Source: Flavobacterium sp. UBA6135 | GTDB lineage: Bacteria > Bacteroidota > Bacteroidia > Flavobacteriales > Flavobacteriaceae | Length of the DNA stretch: 64,000 bases | Direction: 5' to 3' | NCBI RefSeq assembly: GCF_002428305.1 | Contig: NZ_DIVJ01000014.1 | Span: 1 to 64,000, forward strand | Shown here: piece after piece, positions 25,074-34,140 of the stretch | Layout of the letters: the number at the start of each line of letters is the position of its first letter | Position numbering within the stretch: the first letter of the stretch is position 1 | Translations under genes and position numbers: made by a program | The notes under the pieces: model-generated | What the model was told of the DNA's origin: nothing | Databases searched by the model: none | The model's input: the letters and a program-made list of their open reading frames with translations, nothing else

Positions 25074-25184
25074 CTATAGTCATTAACAAAAATATATAGA
25101 AGAATTTTTTTCTTCATGATAAAAATAGAATTTGGTACTGTCAAAAATAGACAATCTAACCCTTAACTAACCCAATTTCTAATT

Positions 25185-26564
25185 ATGAAAAAAAGTATTC
25201 TAACAAGTACCATTATGTTATTGTCATTCTTTGCTTTCTCGCAAGGTTCACCCGATTACGGTGGCGGAATGAAATTCAACATAAATCCCGAAGGTACAAA
25301 ATACATGCGATTTATAGCTTGGAATCAAATTTGGCTTCGTTCCTCTCAAATGAATCCGGGTACAATGATTGGTGACGAAGGAATTTCACAACAAGAAGAT
25401 ATCGGACTCCGACGATTGCGATTGTTGGCATATGCACAAATTTCGCCTCGTTATATGATTGTAACCCATATTGGTATCAACAATCAAACGTTTATTAACG
25501 GCGGAGCTTCCGGATCCTCAGGAACGGGTGGATATGGAAACGGAAAAAAACCGGGACTGTTTTTTCACGATGCTTGGAATGAATATGCTGTTGTACTTCC
25601 AAAAGAAGACAAGCCATTCAGTTTGAGTATGGGAGCCGGTTTGCATTATTATATGGGATTATCCCGCATGACAATGTCATCCACACTAAACTATATGACC
25701 ATTGATGCTCCAATATTCAATTGGCCGTTGATTGAAAATTCCGATCAGTTTGCCCGACAAATTGGTGTTTTTGCTAAAGGGAAATACAATCGTATTGAAT
25801 ACCGGTTCAGTATCAACAAACCGTTTGCAACTAATCAAATACCGGTTGATGTTGCCGATGAAGCTGTTGCTAGAGCGGTGGACAACAATAATAACGCCCA
25901 TTGGTCAAAAGCCGGTTATGTGGAATACCAATTTTTTGATAAAGAATCTAACTTTTTACCTTTTAAAGTTGGCACCTATTTGGGAGCGAAAAAGATGTTA
26001 AATATTGGAGCCGGGTTTTATACAGCTCCAAGTTCCACTAAAACTTCTGTAAACGGGGAAACCGAACGCCATGCTACCAATTTGTTTTCAGGTGATGTGT
26101 TTTTAGATTTACCCATTGGGAATAAAGAGAAAAAAATGGCCTTCACAGGATACAGTGTTTTTTATTCCTATGATTTTGGTCCGAATTATTTGAGAAATAT
26201 CGGAATTATGAATGAGGGAGTAAGAAATACGCAATACACAGGATCAGAAGCTTTAGCCGGACCGGGCAATTTACAACCCATGATTGGAACCGGTTCTATA
26301 TGGTATACTCAAGCCGGTGTTTTATTGCCAAATGCAAACGAAAAACCAAAGGTGCGAATTCAACCTTTTGCAGCCTATACTTATAAAAACTTTGATGCTT
26401 TAGAAAAAGCGAGTAATCAATTTGACTTTGGAACCAATTTTTTCTTAGATGGTCATCATGCCAAAATAACGGCTCAATATTCAAACAGACCTATTTATAC
26501 GGCTGTTGATAAAATTGATTCCTATAAAGGAGAATTTTTATTGCAATTACATATTTATCTATAA
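25185..26564 (+). CDS. Outer-membrane beta-barrel protein (porin-like)
   Basis: This 459-residue protein has a signal peptide (MKKSILTSTIMLLSFFAFSQ). The rest is rich in alternating aromatic and polar strands such as GTKYMRFIAWNQIWLRSS, RYMIVTHIGINNQ and YSVFYSYDF, and it ends in a strand (LLQLHIYL), consistent with an outer-membrane barrel. I cannot name the family with certainty. It lies 19 bp upstream of a DUF4212 and sodium symporter pair, so a role as an outer-membrane channel for short-chain carboxylates is likely from context. No plug or TonB features are visible. Confidence 0.72.
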   Translation: MKKSILTSTIMLLSFFAFSQGSPDYGGGMKFNINPEGTKYMRFIAWNQIWLRSSQMNPGTMIGDEGISQQEDIGLRRLRLLAYAQISPRYMIVTHIGINNQTFINGGASGSSGTGGYGNGKKPGLFFHDAWNEYAVVLPKEDKPFSLSMGAGLHYYMGLSRMTMSSTLNYMTIDAPIFNWPLIENSDQFARQIGVFAKGKYNRIEYRFSINKPFATNQIPVDVADEAVARAVDNNNNAHWSKAGYVEYQFFDKESNFLPFKVGTYLGAKKMLNIGAGFYTAPSSTKTSVNGETERHATNLFSGDVFLDLPIGNKEKKMAFTGYSVFYSYDFGPNYLRNIGIMNEGVRNTQYTGSEALAGPGNLQPMIGTGSIWYTQAGVLLPNANEKPKVRIQPFAAYTYKNFDALEKASNQFDFGTNFFLDGHHAKITAQYSNRPIYTAVDKIDSYKGEFLLQLHIYL

Positions 26565-26583
26565 CAACCTAAAAACAAAAACA

Positions 26584-26844
26584 ATGAGTAATCAAGCCAA
26601 TGCAACCGCCTACTGGAAAGAGAATTTACGATACCTTCTCATTCTCTTGGCCATCTGGTTTTTAGTTTCCTACGGAGCCGGAATTTTATTTAAAGATGCT
26701 TTAGATGCTTTCAAAATTGGTGGTTTTCCACTCGGGTTTTGGTTTGCACAACAAGGTTCCATCTATGTATTCGTGATTTTAATTTTTGTCTATGTTCGAT
26801 TGATGAACAAGTTGGATAAGAAGTATGGATATGATGAGGAGTAG
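26584..26844 (+). CDS. DUF4212 sodium/solute symporter small subunit
   Basis: This 86-residue protein has two membrane segments (about 18-38 and 52-75). The sequence YWKENLRYLLILLAIWFLVS followed by GFPLGFWFAQQGSIYVFVILIFVY and the basic tail MNKLDKKYG is characteristic of DUF4212 proteins. These are the small partners of VC_2705-type sodium:solute symporters. The ATG at 26584 gives the normal start; a longer in-frame opening lies inside the previous gene and is not used. The large subunit begins 95 bp downstream after a CTCAG satellite. The pair is expected to import acetate or a similar monocarboxylate with sodium. Confidence 0.92.
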   Translation: MSNQANATAYWKENLRYLLILLAIWFLVSYGAGILFKDALDAFKIGGFPLGFWFAQQGSIYVFVILIFVYVRLMNKLDKKYGYDEE

Positions 26845-26897
26845 GCTTTAAGTGATTAGTAATTAGTCATAACGGAAATTAAAAAAAAATAAAAAAA

Positions 26898-26925
26898 ACT
26901 CAGCTGCTGAGTAACTCAGCAACTC
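26898..26925. repeat. CTCAGCAA satellite before the symporter gene
   Basis: AACTCAGCTGCTGAGTAACTC-type words occupy the gap before the symporter start codon at 26940. They match the longer satellite at 32043-32135. Confidence 0.65.
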
Positions 26926-26939
26926 TAAAAACTAAAAAA

Positions 26940-28652
26940 ATGGATGTACAAATTTGGACATATATAATAGTAGGGATCACATTTGCTCTCTACATCGGAA
27001 TCGCAATTTGGTCAAGAGCAGGTTCCACAAAAGAATTTTATGTAGCCGGTGGTGGTGTTTCACCTTTGGCAAACGGAATGGCTACAGCTGCCGACTGGAT
27101 GTCGGCCGCATCTTTCATCTCTATGGCCGGTATTATTTCCTTTGCAGGATACGATGGAGCCGTATATTTAATGGGATGGACAGGAGGTTATGTTTTATTG
27201 GCCTTATTATTGGCTCCTTATCTTAGAAAATTCGGAAAATTTACGGTGCCTGATTTTATTGGTGACCGTTATTATTCAAAAACCGCTCGTTCGGTAGCAG
27301 TTATTTGTGCGTTGATTGTGTCATTTACCTATGTAGCCGGACAAATGCGTGGAGTTGGAGTGGTGTTTTCACGTTTCTTAGAAGTAGACATTAATACAGG
27401 TGTAATCATTGGTATGATAATCGTTTTGTTCTATGCCGTTTTGGGAGGAATGAAAGGAATTACGTATACCCAAGTAGCACAATATTGCGTGTTGATTTTT
27501 GCGTTCATGGTCCCTGCAATTTTTATTTCCATTCAAATGACCGGAAACCCAATTCCACAATTGGGAATGGGAGGAACAATCGCGGATGGCTCAGGAACTT
27601 ATTTATTAGATAAATTAAACGGATTACAAACCGAATTAGGTTTTACAGAATATACCAGTGGAACAAAATCGTTAGTTGATGTCTTTGCTATAACGCTAGC
27701 ATTAATGGTTGGTACAGCCGGATTACCTCACGTTATTGTTCGATTTTTTACAGTTAAGAAAGTACGTGATGCACGTAAATCTGCCGGTTACGCTTTATTA
27801 TTAATTGCTATTTTATATACCACAGCTCCTGCAGTTGCCGTTTTTGCTAAAGCTAATTTGATTCAAACCGTTAGCGATAAAGAGTACAGTTCCATGCCAC
27901 AATGGTTCACCAACTGGGAAAAAACCGGTTTGTTGACTTTTGATGATAAAAATGCTGATGGAAAAATTCAATACGTTGCAGACAAAGAAGCCAACGAATT
28001 AAAAATTGACAATGATATTATGGTATTGGCCAATCCTGAAATTGCAAATTTACCAAATTGGGTAATCGCTTTAGTTGCTGCAGGAGCATTAGCAGCAGCA
28101 CTTTCGACGGCGGCGGGATTATTATTAGTAATCTCATCTTCGGTATCTCACGATTTAATTAAAAAGATGATTAATCCAAATATCTCAGATAAAAATGAAC
28201 TTTGGGCAGCTCGAATTGCAGCTACAGTTGCTGTTTGTATTGCAGGATATTTTGGAATCAATCCACCCGGTTTTGTGGCGGCAGTCGTCGCCCTAGCTTT
28301 TGGTCTAGCAGCAGCCTCCTTTTTCCCGGCTATTATTTTGGGTATTTTCTATAAGAAAATGAACAAAGAAGGAGCGGTAAGTGGAATGATTGTAGGGATG
28401 TTGTTGATGCTATATTATATGCTTAAATTCAAATTCGGAATATTTGATGGAGGAAAAGAAATGGTAGATGCTTTAAAACCGGATTGGTGGTTTGGTATTT
28501 CACCTGAAGGTTTTGGAACCGTGGCGATGATTGTGAATTTTGTTGTAGCCATAGTTGTTAACAGATTCACACCGGAGCCACCACAAGATGTGCAAGAAAT
28601 TGTTGAAAATATCCGTATTCCATCGGGTGCAGGTGAAGCAACAGGACATTAA
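26940..28652 (+). CDS. VC_2705-type cation/acetate sodium:solute symporter
   Basis: This 570-residue protein has about 13 membrane segments and the sodium:solute symporter hallmarks: the N-terminal FYVAGGGVSPLANGMATAAD segment, ADWMSAASFISMAG, and the ALAAALSTAAGLLLVISSS segment of TM8. A long loop at about 295-360 (KEYSSMPQWFTNWEKTGLL) matches the VC_2705/ActP-like branch that pairs with DUF4212. Linked acetyl-CoA and propionyl-CoA synthetases support acetate, propionate or pyruvate as substrate. A strong hairpin terminator at 28679-28720 ends the transport transcript. Confidence 0.9.
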   Translation: MDVQIWTYIIVGITFALYIGIAIWSRAGSTKEFYVAGGGVSPLANGMATAADWMSAASFISMAGIISFAGYDGAVYLMGWTGGYVLLALLLAPYLRKFGKFTVPDFIGDRYYSKTARSVAVICALIVSFTYVAGQMRGVGVVFSRFLEVDINTGVIIGMIIVLFYAVLGGMKGITYTQVAQYCVLIFAFMVPAIFISIQMTGNPIPQLGMGGTIADGSGTYLLDKLNGLQTELGFTEYTSGTKSLVDVFAITLALMVGTAGLPHVIVRFFTVKKVRDARKSAGYALLLIAILYTTAPAVAVFAKANLIQTVSDKEYSSMPQWFTNWEKTGLLTFDDKNADGKIQYVADKEANELKIDNDIMVLANPEIANLPNWVIALVAAGALAAALSTAAGLLLVISSSVSHDLIKKMINPNISDKNELWAARIAATVAVCIAGYFGINPPGFVAAVVALAFGLAAASFFPAIILGIFYKKMNKEGAVSGMIVGMLLMLYYMLKFKFGIFDGGKEMVDALKPDWWFGISPEGFGTVAMIVNFVVAIVVNRFTPEPPQDVQEIVENIRIPSGAGEATGH

Positions 28653-28678
28653 ATAGTTTAGTTATTACTTTGGTTAGT

Positions 28679-28720
28679 AATTACTTTCTCTGCTCTTGTT
28701 TTTCGGGAGCAGAGTTTGTA
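28679..28720 (+). terminator. Terminator after the symporter gene
   Basis: Core stem CTCTGCTC (28688-28695) and GAGCAGAG (28707-28714), extended by outer AATTAC/GTAATT pairing across TTT bulges and followed by a T-rich run. It separates the transport genes from the sensor genes. Confidence 0.8.
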
Positions 28721-28745
28721 ATTTTAGAAATTTTGAAACGAGGGC

Positions 28746-28940
28746 ATGAAAAAAAGACATATTCAAAAATTAATTGTACTCGGCATAGGGTTATGGATGT
28801 TATTTAACGTTCCATTTATTCTTTTATGTAACAGTGCCGATGCCTTTTTTGGAATTCCGTTTTTTTATATTTATTTGTTTTCCATTTGGATTTTGGCAGT
28901 TTTAATAAGTTTTTTAATCATTCACAAATACAATGAATAG
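28746..28940 (+). CDS. Small two-helix membrane protein preceding the sensor kinase
   Basis: This 64-residue protein has two strongly hydrophobic segments (about 9-28 and 34-58) and a basic N-terminus (MKKRHIQK). It overlaps the sensor kinase start by 8 bp, in the arrangement ATGAATAG, which suggests translational coupling. It is the first gene after the symporter terminator. Small double-helix proteins like this can be transporter subunits or regulators of membrane kinases. Because the adjacent kinase carries a transporter domain, a DUF4212-like partner role is an attractive guess. I do not recognise a named family. Confidence 0.7.
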   Translation: MKKRHIQKLIVLGIGLWMLFNVPFILLCNSADAFFGIPFFYIYLFSIWILAVLISFLIIHKYNE

Positions 28941-31626
28941 CATCGGATTATTATCAATTGTATTGGTCTATTTAGGATTTTTGTTTTTGATAGCTCAATG
29001 GGCGGAACGAAACCGAAATTCAAAATGGACGAACAATCCTTATGTTTATTCATTGTCATTAGCCGTTTATTGTACGGCTTGGACGTATTATGGCAGCATT
29101 GGCGTTGCAGCCGATTCGGGATTGAATTATTTACCTATCTACATCGGGCCGGTTATTGCGTTTCCGTTGTGGATTGTTATTCTAAAAAAAATCATTCGAA
29201 TTTCAAGAGTTAACAAGATTTCAAGTATTGCTGATTTTATTTCATTACGTTATGGAAACAGTAGATTTTTAGGTGCTTTGGTTACGGTAATTGCTCTACT
29301 TGCAATACTGCCATATATTGGGTTACAACTCAAGGCCATCTCAGAAACATTTCATGTTGTTACACAATCAACAGAAAGTTCTAATATTTTTTTAGACACC
29401 TCTACTTATGTTGCTTTAATATTAGCTTTGTTTGCCTCATATTACGGAACCCGATACGTTGATGCATCTGAAAAGAGAAAAGGTATGGTTACTGCAGTTG
29501 CTTTTGAATCGGTTTTAAAGCTTTTTTTCTTTTTAATTTTAGGTTTGTATGTTACCTATTATGTGTTTGATGGTTTTACGGATATCTATAGCCAAGCTTC
29601 TGTTTTAGAACATTTTGAAAAACGAAATACTATTGACGGATTAGAAGGAGCCGTAAATTGGATGATGTTAATTGTCTTGTCTTTTTTTGCTATTTTTTTA
29701 TTACCAAGACAGTTTCATATGAGCATTGTAGAAAACAACAGAGAGCGTCACATTCGAACAGCTATTTGGTTGTTTCCGTTGTACCTTTTATTGTTTAATT
29801 TTTTTGTTTATCCAATTGCTTGGGGAGGAAATATCTTGTTTGACGGACAAGACATGAATTCCGATATGTTTTCATTATTGATTCCACAATCCAGAGGTAA
29901 TGATTTCATGACGGTTTTGGTGTTCTTAGGTGGATTTTCAGCGGCAATATCTATGATTGTAGTTTCATCAATAAGTTTATCTACCATGTTGAGTAACAAT
30001 TTGCTCATTCCCTATGGTTTTTTAGGCTCCCTTCAAAAGGACAACCAAGAAAGAAACAACAGTCGAATTGTTAGAATCAGACGTATTGGAATTTTCAGTT
30101 TGATTATTCTATCGTTTTTGTATTACCGTTTTTTTATCATGGATTTCTCGCTCGTTTCTGTCGGGTTGATATCGTTTGTGATTGTGGCTCAATTGGCACC
30201 TGCATTTTTTGGAGCTTTATTTTGGAAACGCGGTTCTTTAATTGGAGCCATTAGCGGTGTTTTTGTTGGTTTTAGCATTTGTTTTTACACCTTATTATTA
30301 CCCTTTTTTTTAAGTTCATTGAATCCTGACAGTTTGTTTTTTAAAGAAGGTTTTTGGGGATTTGAATTATTGCAACCCTTTCAGTTATTTGGATTAAACT
30401 ATCTTGATCCTGTGCCTCATGCCTTGTTTTGGAGTTTGTTTTTTAACTTGATGGTTTATTTGGCATTTTCGGTAAGTTTTAAAGGTAATTACAGAGAACG
30501 CAATTATGCCGAAATGTTTGTAGATATTGACAAATACATTACCAACCATGAGAATGCATTTGTATGGAAAGGTACTGCTTATGTTTCGGATATTGAAAAA
30601 GTATTGAAACGTTTTTTAGGTGAAGAACGAACAAATCGAGCGTTGCATCTTTTTAAAATGAAATACAATATTGCTCCGGATAATTTGATGGCAGATGCCC
30701 GATTAATCAAATTTGCAGAGAATTTATTAACAGGACATATCGGAACTGCTTCGGCAAAAATTTTAATTGACGGTGTTACCAAAGAAGATAAAATCAGCTT
30801 ACCGGAAGTATTAAAAATCTTAGAGGAATCTAAAGAAAACATAACCATCAACAAAAAATTGGTGGAAACGTCAAACGAACTCAAGCAACTGTCGGGACAA
30901 TTGAAAGAAGCTAATTTTGCCTTGTTGGTAAAAGACAAACAAAAAGATGAATTTTTAGATACTGTGACACATGAGTTGAGAACTCCAATCACAGCCATCA
31001 GAGCCGCCAGTGAAATTTTACATGACGATGAAGATATTCCGGAAGCCATGCGAAAACAGTTTCTTCAAAATATCATTTCAGAATCGGACCGATTAAATCG
31101 ATTGATTGATAAGATTTTAGATTTAGAAAAATTTGAAACCGGAAAACAAAAAATCAGTTTAACAGAGCAAGATATTATTACAACCATTGCCAACTCCATT
31201 AGACCGTTACAGCAGTTGATTTCCAATAAAAAAATCTACCTTGAATTTAACGAAAATCAAAAAGCCATAAAGTTGTATTTTGATGAAGAACGCATGATTC
31301 AAGTTATCACCAACTTAGTTTCAAACGCCATTAAATTTTGTGATGAAAAGGAAGGCGTTATCATTATTTCTTTGCAGAATAACGACACCGAATACAGTGT
31401 ACATATATTTAATAACGGAAAAGGAGTGAACCCTAACGAATTGGAAGCCGTATTCGAAAAATTCTACCAATCCAGTGACCAGACTATCAAGAAGCCAATT
31501 GGAAGCGGATTAGGATTAGCCATTTGCAAACAAATTATTGAAGCCCATAAAGGTAAAATTTGGGCTACAAATGTGGAAAAAGGTGTTACATTTTCGTTTA
31601 CCATTCCCAAACAATTAATTGATTAA
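28933..31626 (+). CDS. Transporter-fused sensor histidine kinase (SSS domain plus HK, CbrA-like)
   Basis: This 897-residue protein joins an N-terminal sodium:solute-symporter domain of about 13 membrane segments (residues 1-520) to a cytoplasmic histidine kinase. The linker near 555-650 leads to the H-box FLDTVTHELRTPITAIR with His680, the N-box QVITNLVSNAIKF and the G-boxes FNNGKGVNPNELEAVFEKF and GSGLGLAICKQI. There is no receiver domain on the chain. The closest known layout is CbrA, in which the transporter part influences kinase activity. The response regulator begins 10 bp downstream. Linkage to acetate symporter and acyl-CoA synthetase genes suggests sensing of a short-chain carboxylate or of carbon status. 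It overlaps the small membrane protein by 8 bp. Confidence 0.9.
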   Translation: MNSIGLLSIVLVYLGFLFLIAQWAERNRNSKWTNNPYVYSLSLAVYCTAWTYYGSIGVAADSGLNYLPIYIGPVIAFPLWIVILKKIIRISRVNKISSIADFISLRYGNSRFLGALVTVIALLAILPYIGLQLKAISETFHVVTQSTESSNIFLDTSTYVALILALFASYYGTRYVDASEKRKGMVTAVAFESVLKLFFFLILGLYVTYYVFDGFTDIYSQASVLEHFEKRNTIDGLEGAVNWMMLIVLSFFAIFLLPRQFHMSIVENNRERHIRTAIWLFPLYLLLFNFFVYPIAWGGNILFDGQDMNSDMFSLLIPQSRGNDFMTVLVFLGGFSAAISMIVVSSISLSTMLSNNLLIPYGFLGSLQKDNQERNNSRIVRIRRIGIFSLIILSFLYYRFFIMDFSLVSVGLISFVIVAQLAPAFFGALFWKRGSLIGAISGVFVGFSICFYTLLLPFFLSSLNPDSLFFKEGFWGFELLQPFQLFGLNYLDPVPHALFWSLFFNLMVYLAFSVSFKGNYRERNYAEMFVDIDKYITNHENAFVWKGTAYVSDIEKVLKRFLGEERTNRALHLFKMKYNIAPDNLMADARLIKFAENLLTGHIGTASAKILIDGVTKEDKISLPEVLKILEESKENITINKKLVETSNELKQLSGQLKEANFALLVKDKQKDEFLDTVTHELRTPITAIRAASEILHDDEDIPEAMRKQFLQNIISESDRLNRLIDKILDLEKFETGKQKISLTEQDIITTIANSIRPLQQLISNKKIYLEFNENQKAIKLYFDEERMIQVITNLVSNAIKFCDEKEGVIIISLQNNDTEYSVHIFNNGKGVNPNELEAVFEKFYQSSDQTIKKPIGSGLGLAICKQIIEAHKGKIWATNVEKGVTFSFTIPKQLID

Positions 31627-31636
31627 AATAGAGCTT

Positions 31637-32008
31637 ATGAAAAAGATATTATTAGTTGATGATGAACCCAATATCATTATGTCGTTGGAATATACGTTCA
31701 AGAAAAACAATTTTGAAGTGTTCATAGCCAGAGATGGTCAAGAAGCTCTGGACATTCTCAAAACAGAACAACCCGATTTGATTATTCTTGACATCATGAT
31801 GCCAAATGTTGACGGTTATGCCACGATTGAAGCTGTTAAAAAAGACGAAAAATTGAATGCTTGTAAAGTCATTTTTCTTTCTGCAAAAAATAAAGAAAGT
31901 GATATCGAAAAAGGAATGAAATTAGGAGCCAACGCTTATATGACCAAGCCGTTTTCCATTAAAAAATTAGTGGAACAGGTGAATGTCTTGCTTTTAGAAA
32001 GTGATTAA
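31637..32008 (+). CDS. Single-domain response regulator
   Basis: The 123-residue protein is only a CheY-like receiver: acidic pocket Asp8-Asp9 (LLVDDEPN), phospho-acceptor Asp52 (LIILDIMMPNVDG), the conserved Ser/Thr strand (IFLSAKN) and the conserved Lys105 (YMTKPFS). There is no DNA-binding output domain, so it cannot act on promoters directly unless it works through a partner. The ATG at 31637 is preferred; a start 18 bp earlier overlaps the kinase gene. It should be phosphorylated by the kinase encoded 10 bp upstream. Its partner is not evident in the window; the InsA-like protein at 24654 is one speculative candidate. Confidence 0.93.
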   Translation: MKKILLVDDEPNIIMSLEYTFKKNNFEVFIARDGQEALDILKTEQPDLIILDIMMPNVDGYATIEAVKKDEKLNACKVIFLSAKNKESDIEKGMKLGANAYMTKPFSIKKLVEQVNVLLLESD

Positions 32009-32042
32009 TCACTCCTTAAGTGAAAAGTAAATTATTAAATCA

Positions 32043-32135
32043 AACTCAGCAACTCAGTAACTCAGTAACTCAGTAACTCAGTAACTCAGTAACTCAGTAA
32101 CTCAGTAACTCAGAACCTCAGCAACTTAGCAACTC
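32043..32135. repeat. Tandem 8-bp AACTCAGT satellite before the PrpE-like gene
   Basis: About ten consecutive or near-consecutive copies of AACTCAGT or AACTCAGC fill the gap up to 5 bp before the start codon at 32141. The unit length suits slippage, so copy number may vary between strains. The same words lie at 21305-21345 and 26898-26925. Confidence 0.9.
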
Positions 32136-32140
32136 AAAAA

Positions 32141-34036
32141 ATGAACTACAAAGATTTCTATCAAAAAAGTCTTGAACAACCGGAACAATTCTGGAAAGAA
32201 CAAGCCGAACAAATTGAGTGGTATGCTCAACCTCAAACCATTTTATCAAAAGATCAAAATGACTATCCGCTTTGGTATGCTGATGGCGAACTCAACATGT
32301 GTTATTTGGCTTTAGACAAACACATTCAAGATGGCTTTGGTGATCATGTGGCGATTATTTATGATTCTCCGGTAACACAAACAGTAATTAAATATACTTA
32401 TCATCAAGTTAAAACGGAAGTAGCTAAGTTAGCCGGAGGTCTACTTTCTCTAGGTTTGAAAAAAGGAGATACCGCTGTAGTTTATATGCCAATGATTCCT
32501 CAAGCTGCCTTTGCTATGTTGGCTTGTGCTCGAATTGGTGTGACACATTCTGTTGTTTTTGGCGGATTTGCACCGCATGAACTAGCTATACGTATTAACG
32601 ATTGCAAACCTCGCGTTATTTTAACGGCTTCGTCAGGCATTGAAGTAGATCGCTTGATTGCTTATAAACCTTTGGTAGATGAAGCCATTGAATTGGCAGA
32701 ACACAAACCTAAAAAAGTGGTAGTTTTCAATCGCAAATTAGGAGCAAGGGTACCTTTTAAAAAATACGATGTCGATTATGATGCCCTGGTTTATGGTTCT
32801 GAAGAAGTGCCTTGCGTTGCAGTAAATGCCACGCATCCTTTATATGTATTATATACTTCCGGAACTACCGGAAAACCAAAAGGAATTGTAAGAGATACAG
32901 GAGGTTATGCAGTATCACTTAAATTTTCAATGAAATATATTTACGGAGTAAAACCCGATGAAGTTTTTTGGGCGGCTTCCGATGTAGGCTGGGTAGTTGG
33001 TCATAGTTATATTGTTTATGGTCCGCTAATCAATCGAAATACAACCGTACTTTTTGAAGGGAAACCCATCAAAACTCCCGATGCCTCCACTTTTTGGCGA
33101 GTCATTTCTGAACACAAAGTGGCTGTGATGTTTACTGCTCCAACAGCTATCCGAGCCATAAAAAAAGAAGATCCTAACGGAGATTTTATCAAAAACTATG
33201 ATTTATCGTGTTTGCGAACGCAATTTTTAGCAGGAGAACGTTGTGATGTGGCTACTTTAGAGTGGTACAACCAACATATTCCGGTACCTGCCATTGATCA
33301 TTGGTGGCAAACCGAATCCGGATGGCCTATGATTGCCAACATGATGGGAGTGGAATTTCTGGATATAAAACCCGGTTCGGCAGGAAAAGCGGTTTGCGGT
33401 TATGCTATTCAAATTTTAAATGAAAACGGACAAGAAAACGGTCCTAACGAAGAAGGATTTGTAGTAATCAAATTGCCGTTACCTCCCGGAACCATGTTGG
33501 ATTTATGGAAGGATTCTCCACGATTCAAATCGGGTTATTTGAGTGCGTTTCCCGGTTATTATTTTTCAGGTGATGGCGGATTTAAAGATGCTGAAGGTTA
33601 TATTTATATCACAGGAAGAGTTGATGACGTAATTAATGTTGCCGGTCATCGTTTATCAACAGCAGAAATGGAAGAAATTGTTGCTTCGCATCCCGCTGTT
33701 GCAGAATGTGCTGTTGTTGGAATTCATGATGAATTAAGAGGACAAATTCCTTTAGCTATGGTAGTCACCAAAACCGGAGAGTTAATGGAACATTTTCAAT
33801 TGGAATATGAAATTGTACATTTAATACGAGATCAAATTGGAGCTGTGGCCTGTTTGAGAAATGTGATGGTAGTGCAACGCTTACCAAAAACACGTTCCGG
33901 TAAAATATTGCGTAAACTGTTGCGAAGTATTGTTGATAAAGAAAACTTTCAAATTCCATCCACAATTGATGACGAAGCAATCATTGGTGAAATTCAGGAA
34001 GTGATTGATAAATATGCAACTAACAAACAAAAATAA
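32141..34036 (+). CDS. prpE: Propionyl-CoA synthetase-like acyl-CoA synthetase
   Basis: This 631-residue ANL enzyme has the acetyl-CoA-synthetase N-terminal domain (FWKEQAEQIEWYAQP), the ATP-binding YTSGTTGKPKGI motif, the DHWWQTESGWPM motif, the YFSGDGGFKDAEGYIYITGR hinge and the C-terminal RSGKILRK lysine motif. The DHWWQTESGW version and the QFLAGERCD segment are typical of PrpE-like enzymes and contrast with DTWWQTETGG in the following gene. It should activate propionate or another short acid to its CoA ester at the cost of ATP. It begins after an AACTCAGT satellite and is followed 104 bp later by acetyl-CoA synthetase. Confidence 0.82.
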   Translation: MNYKDFYQKSLEQPEQFWKEQAEQIEWYAQPQTILSKDQNDYPLWYADGELNMCYLALDKHIQDGFGDHVAIIYDSPVTQTVIKYTYHQVKTEVAKLAGGLLSLGLKKGDTAVVYMPMIPQAAFAMLACARIGVTHSVVFGGFAPHELAIRINDCKPRVILTASSGIEVDRLIAYKPLVDEAIELAEHKPKKVVVFNRKLGARVPFKKYDVDYDALVYGSEEVPCVAVNATHPLYVLYTSGTTGKPKGIVRDTGGYAVSLKFSMKYIYGVKPDEVFWAASDVGWVVGHSYIVYGPLINRNTTVLFEGKPIKTPDASTFWRVISEHKVAVMFTAPTAIRAIKKEDPNGDFIKNYDLSCLRTQFLAGERCDVATLEWYNQHIPVPAIDHWWQTESGWPMIANMMGVEFLDIKPGSAGKAVCGYAIQILNENGQENGPNEEGFVVIKLPLPPGTMLDLWKDSPRFKSGYLSAFPGYYFSGDGGFKDAEGYIYITGRVDDVINVAGHRLSTAEMEEIVASHPAVAECAVVGIHDELRGQIPLAMVVTKTGELMEHFQLEYEIVHLIRDQIGAVACLRNVMVVQRLPKTRSGKILRKLLRSIVDKENFQIPSTIDDEAIIGEIQEVIDKYATNKQK

Positions 34037-34140
34037 TATCAAATTCCTAATTTTAACTATATCTTTTTAGCAAACATACATTGGTGTGAAACAATAGAAT
34101 GGTTATTTTTACAAAAAATTACACACAAAAAAAGAAGATT

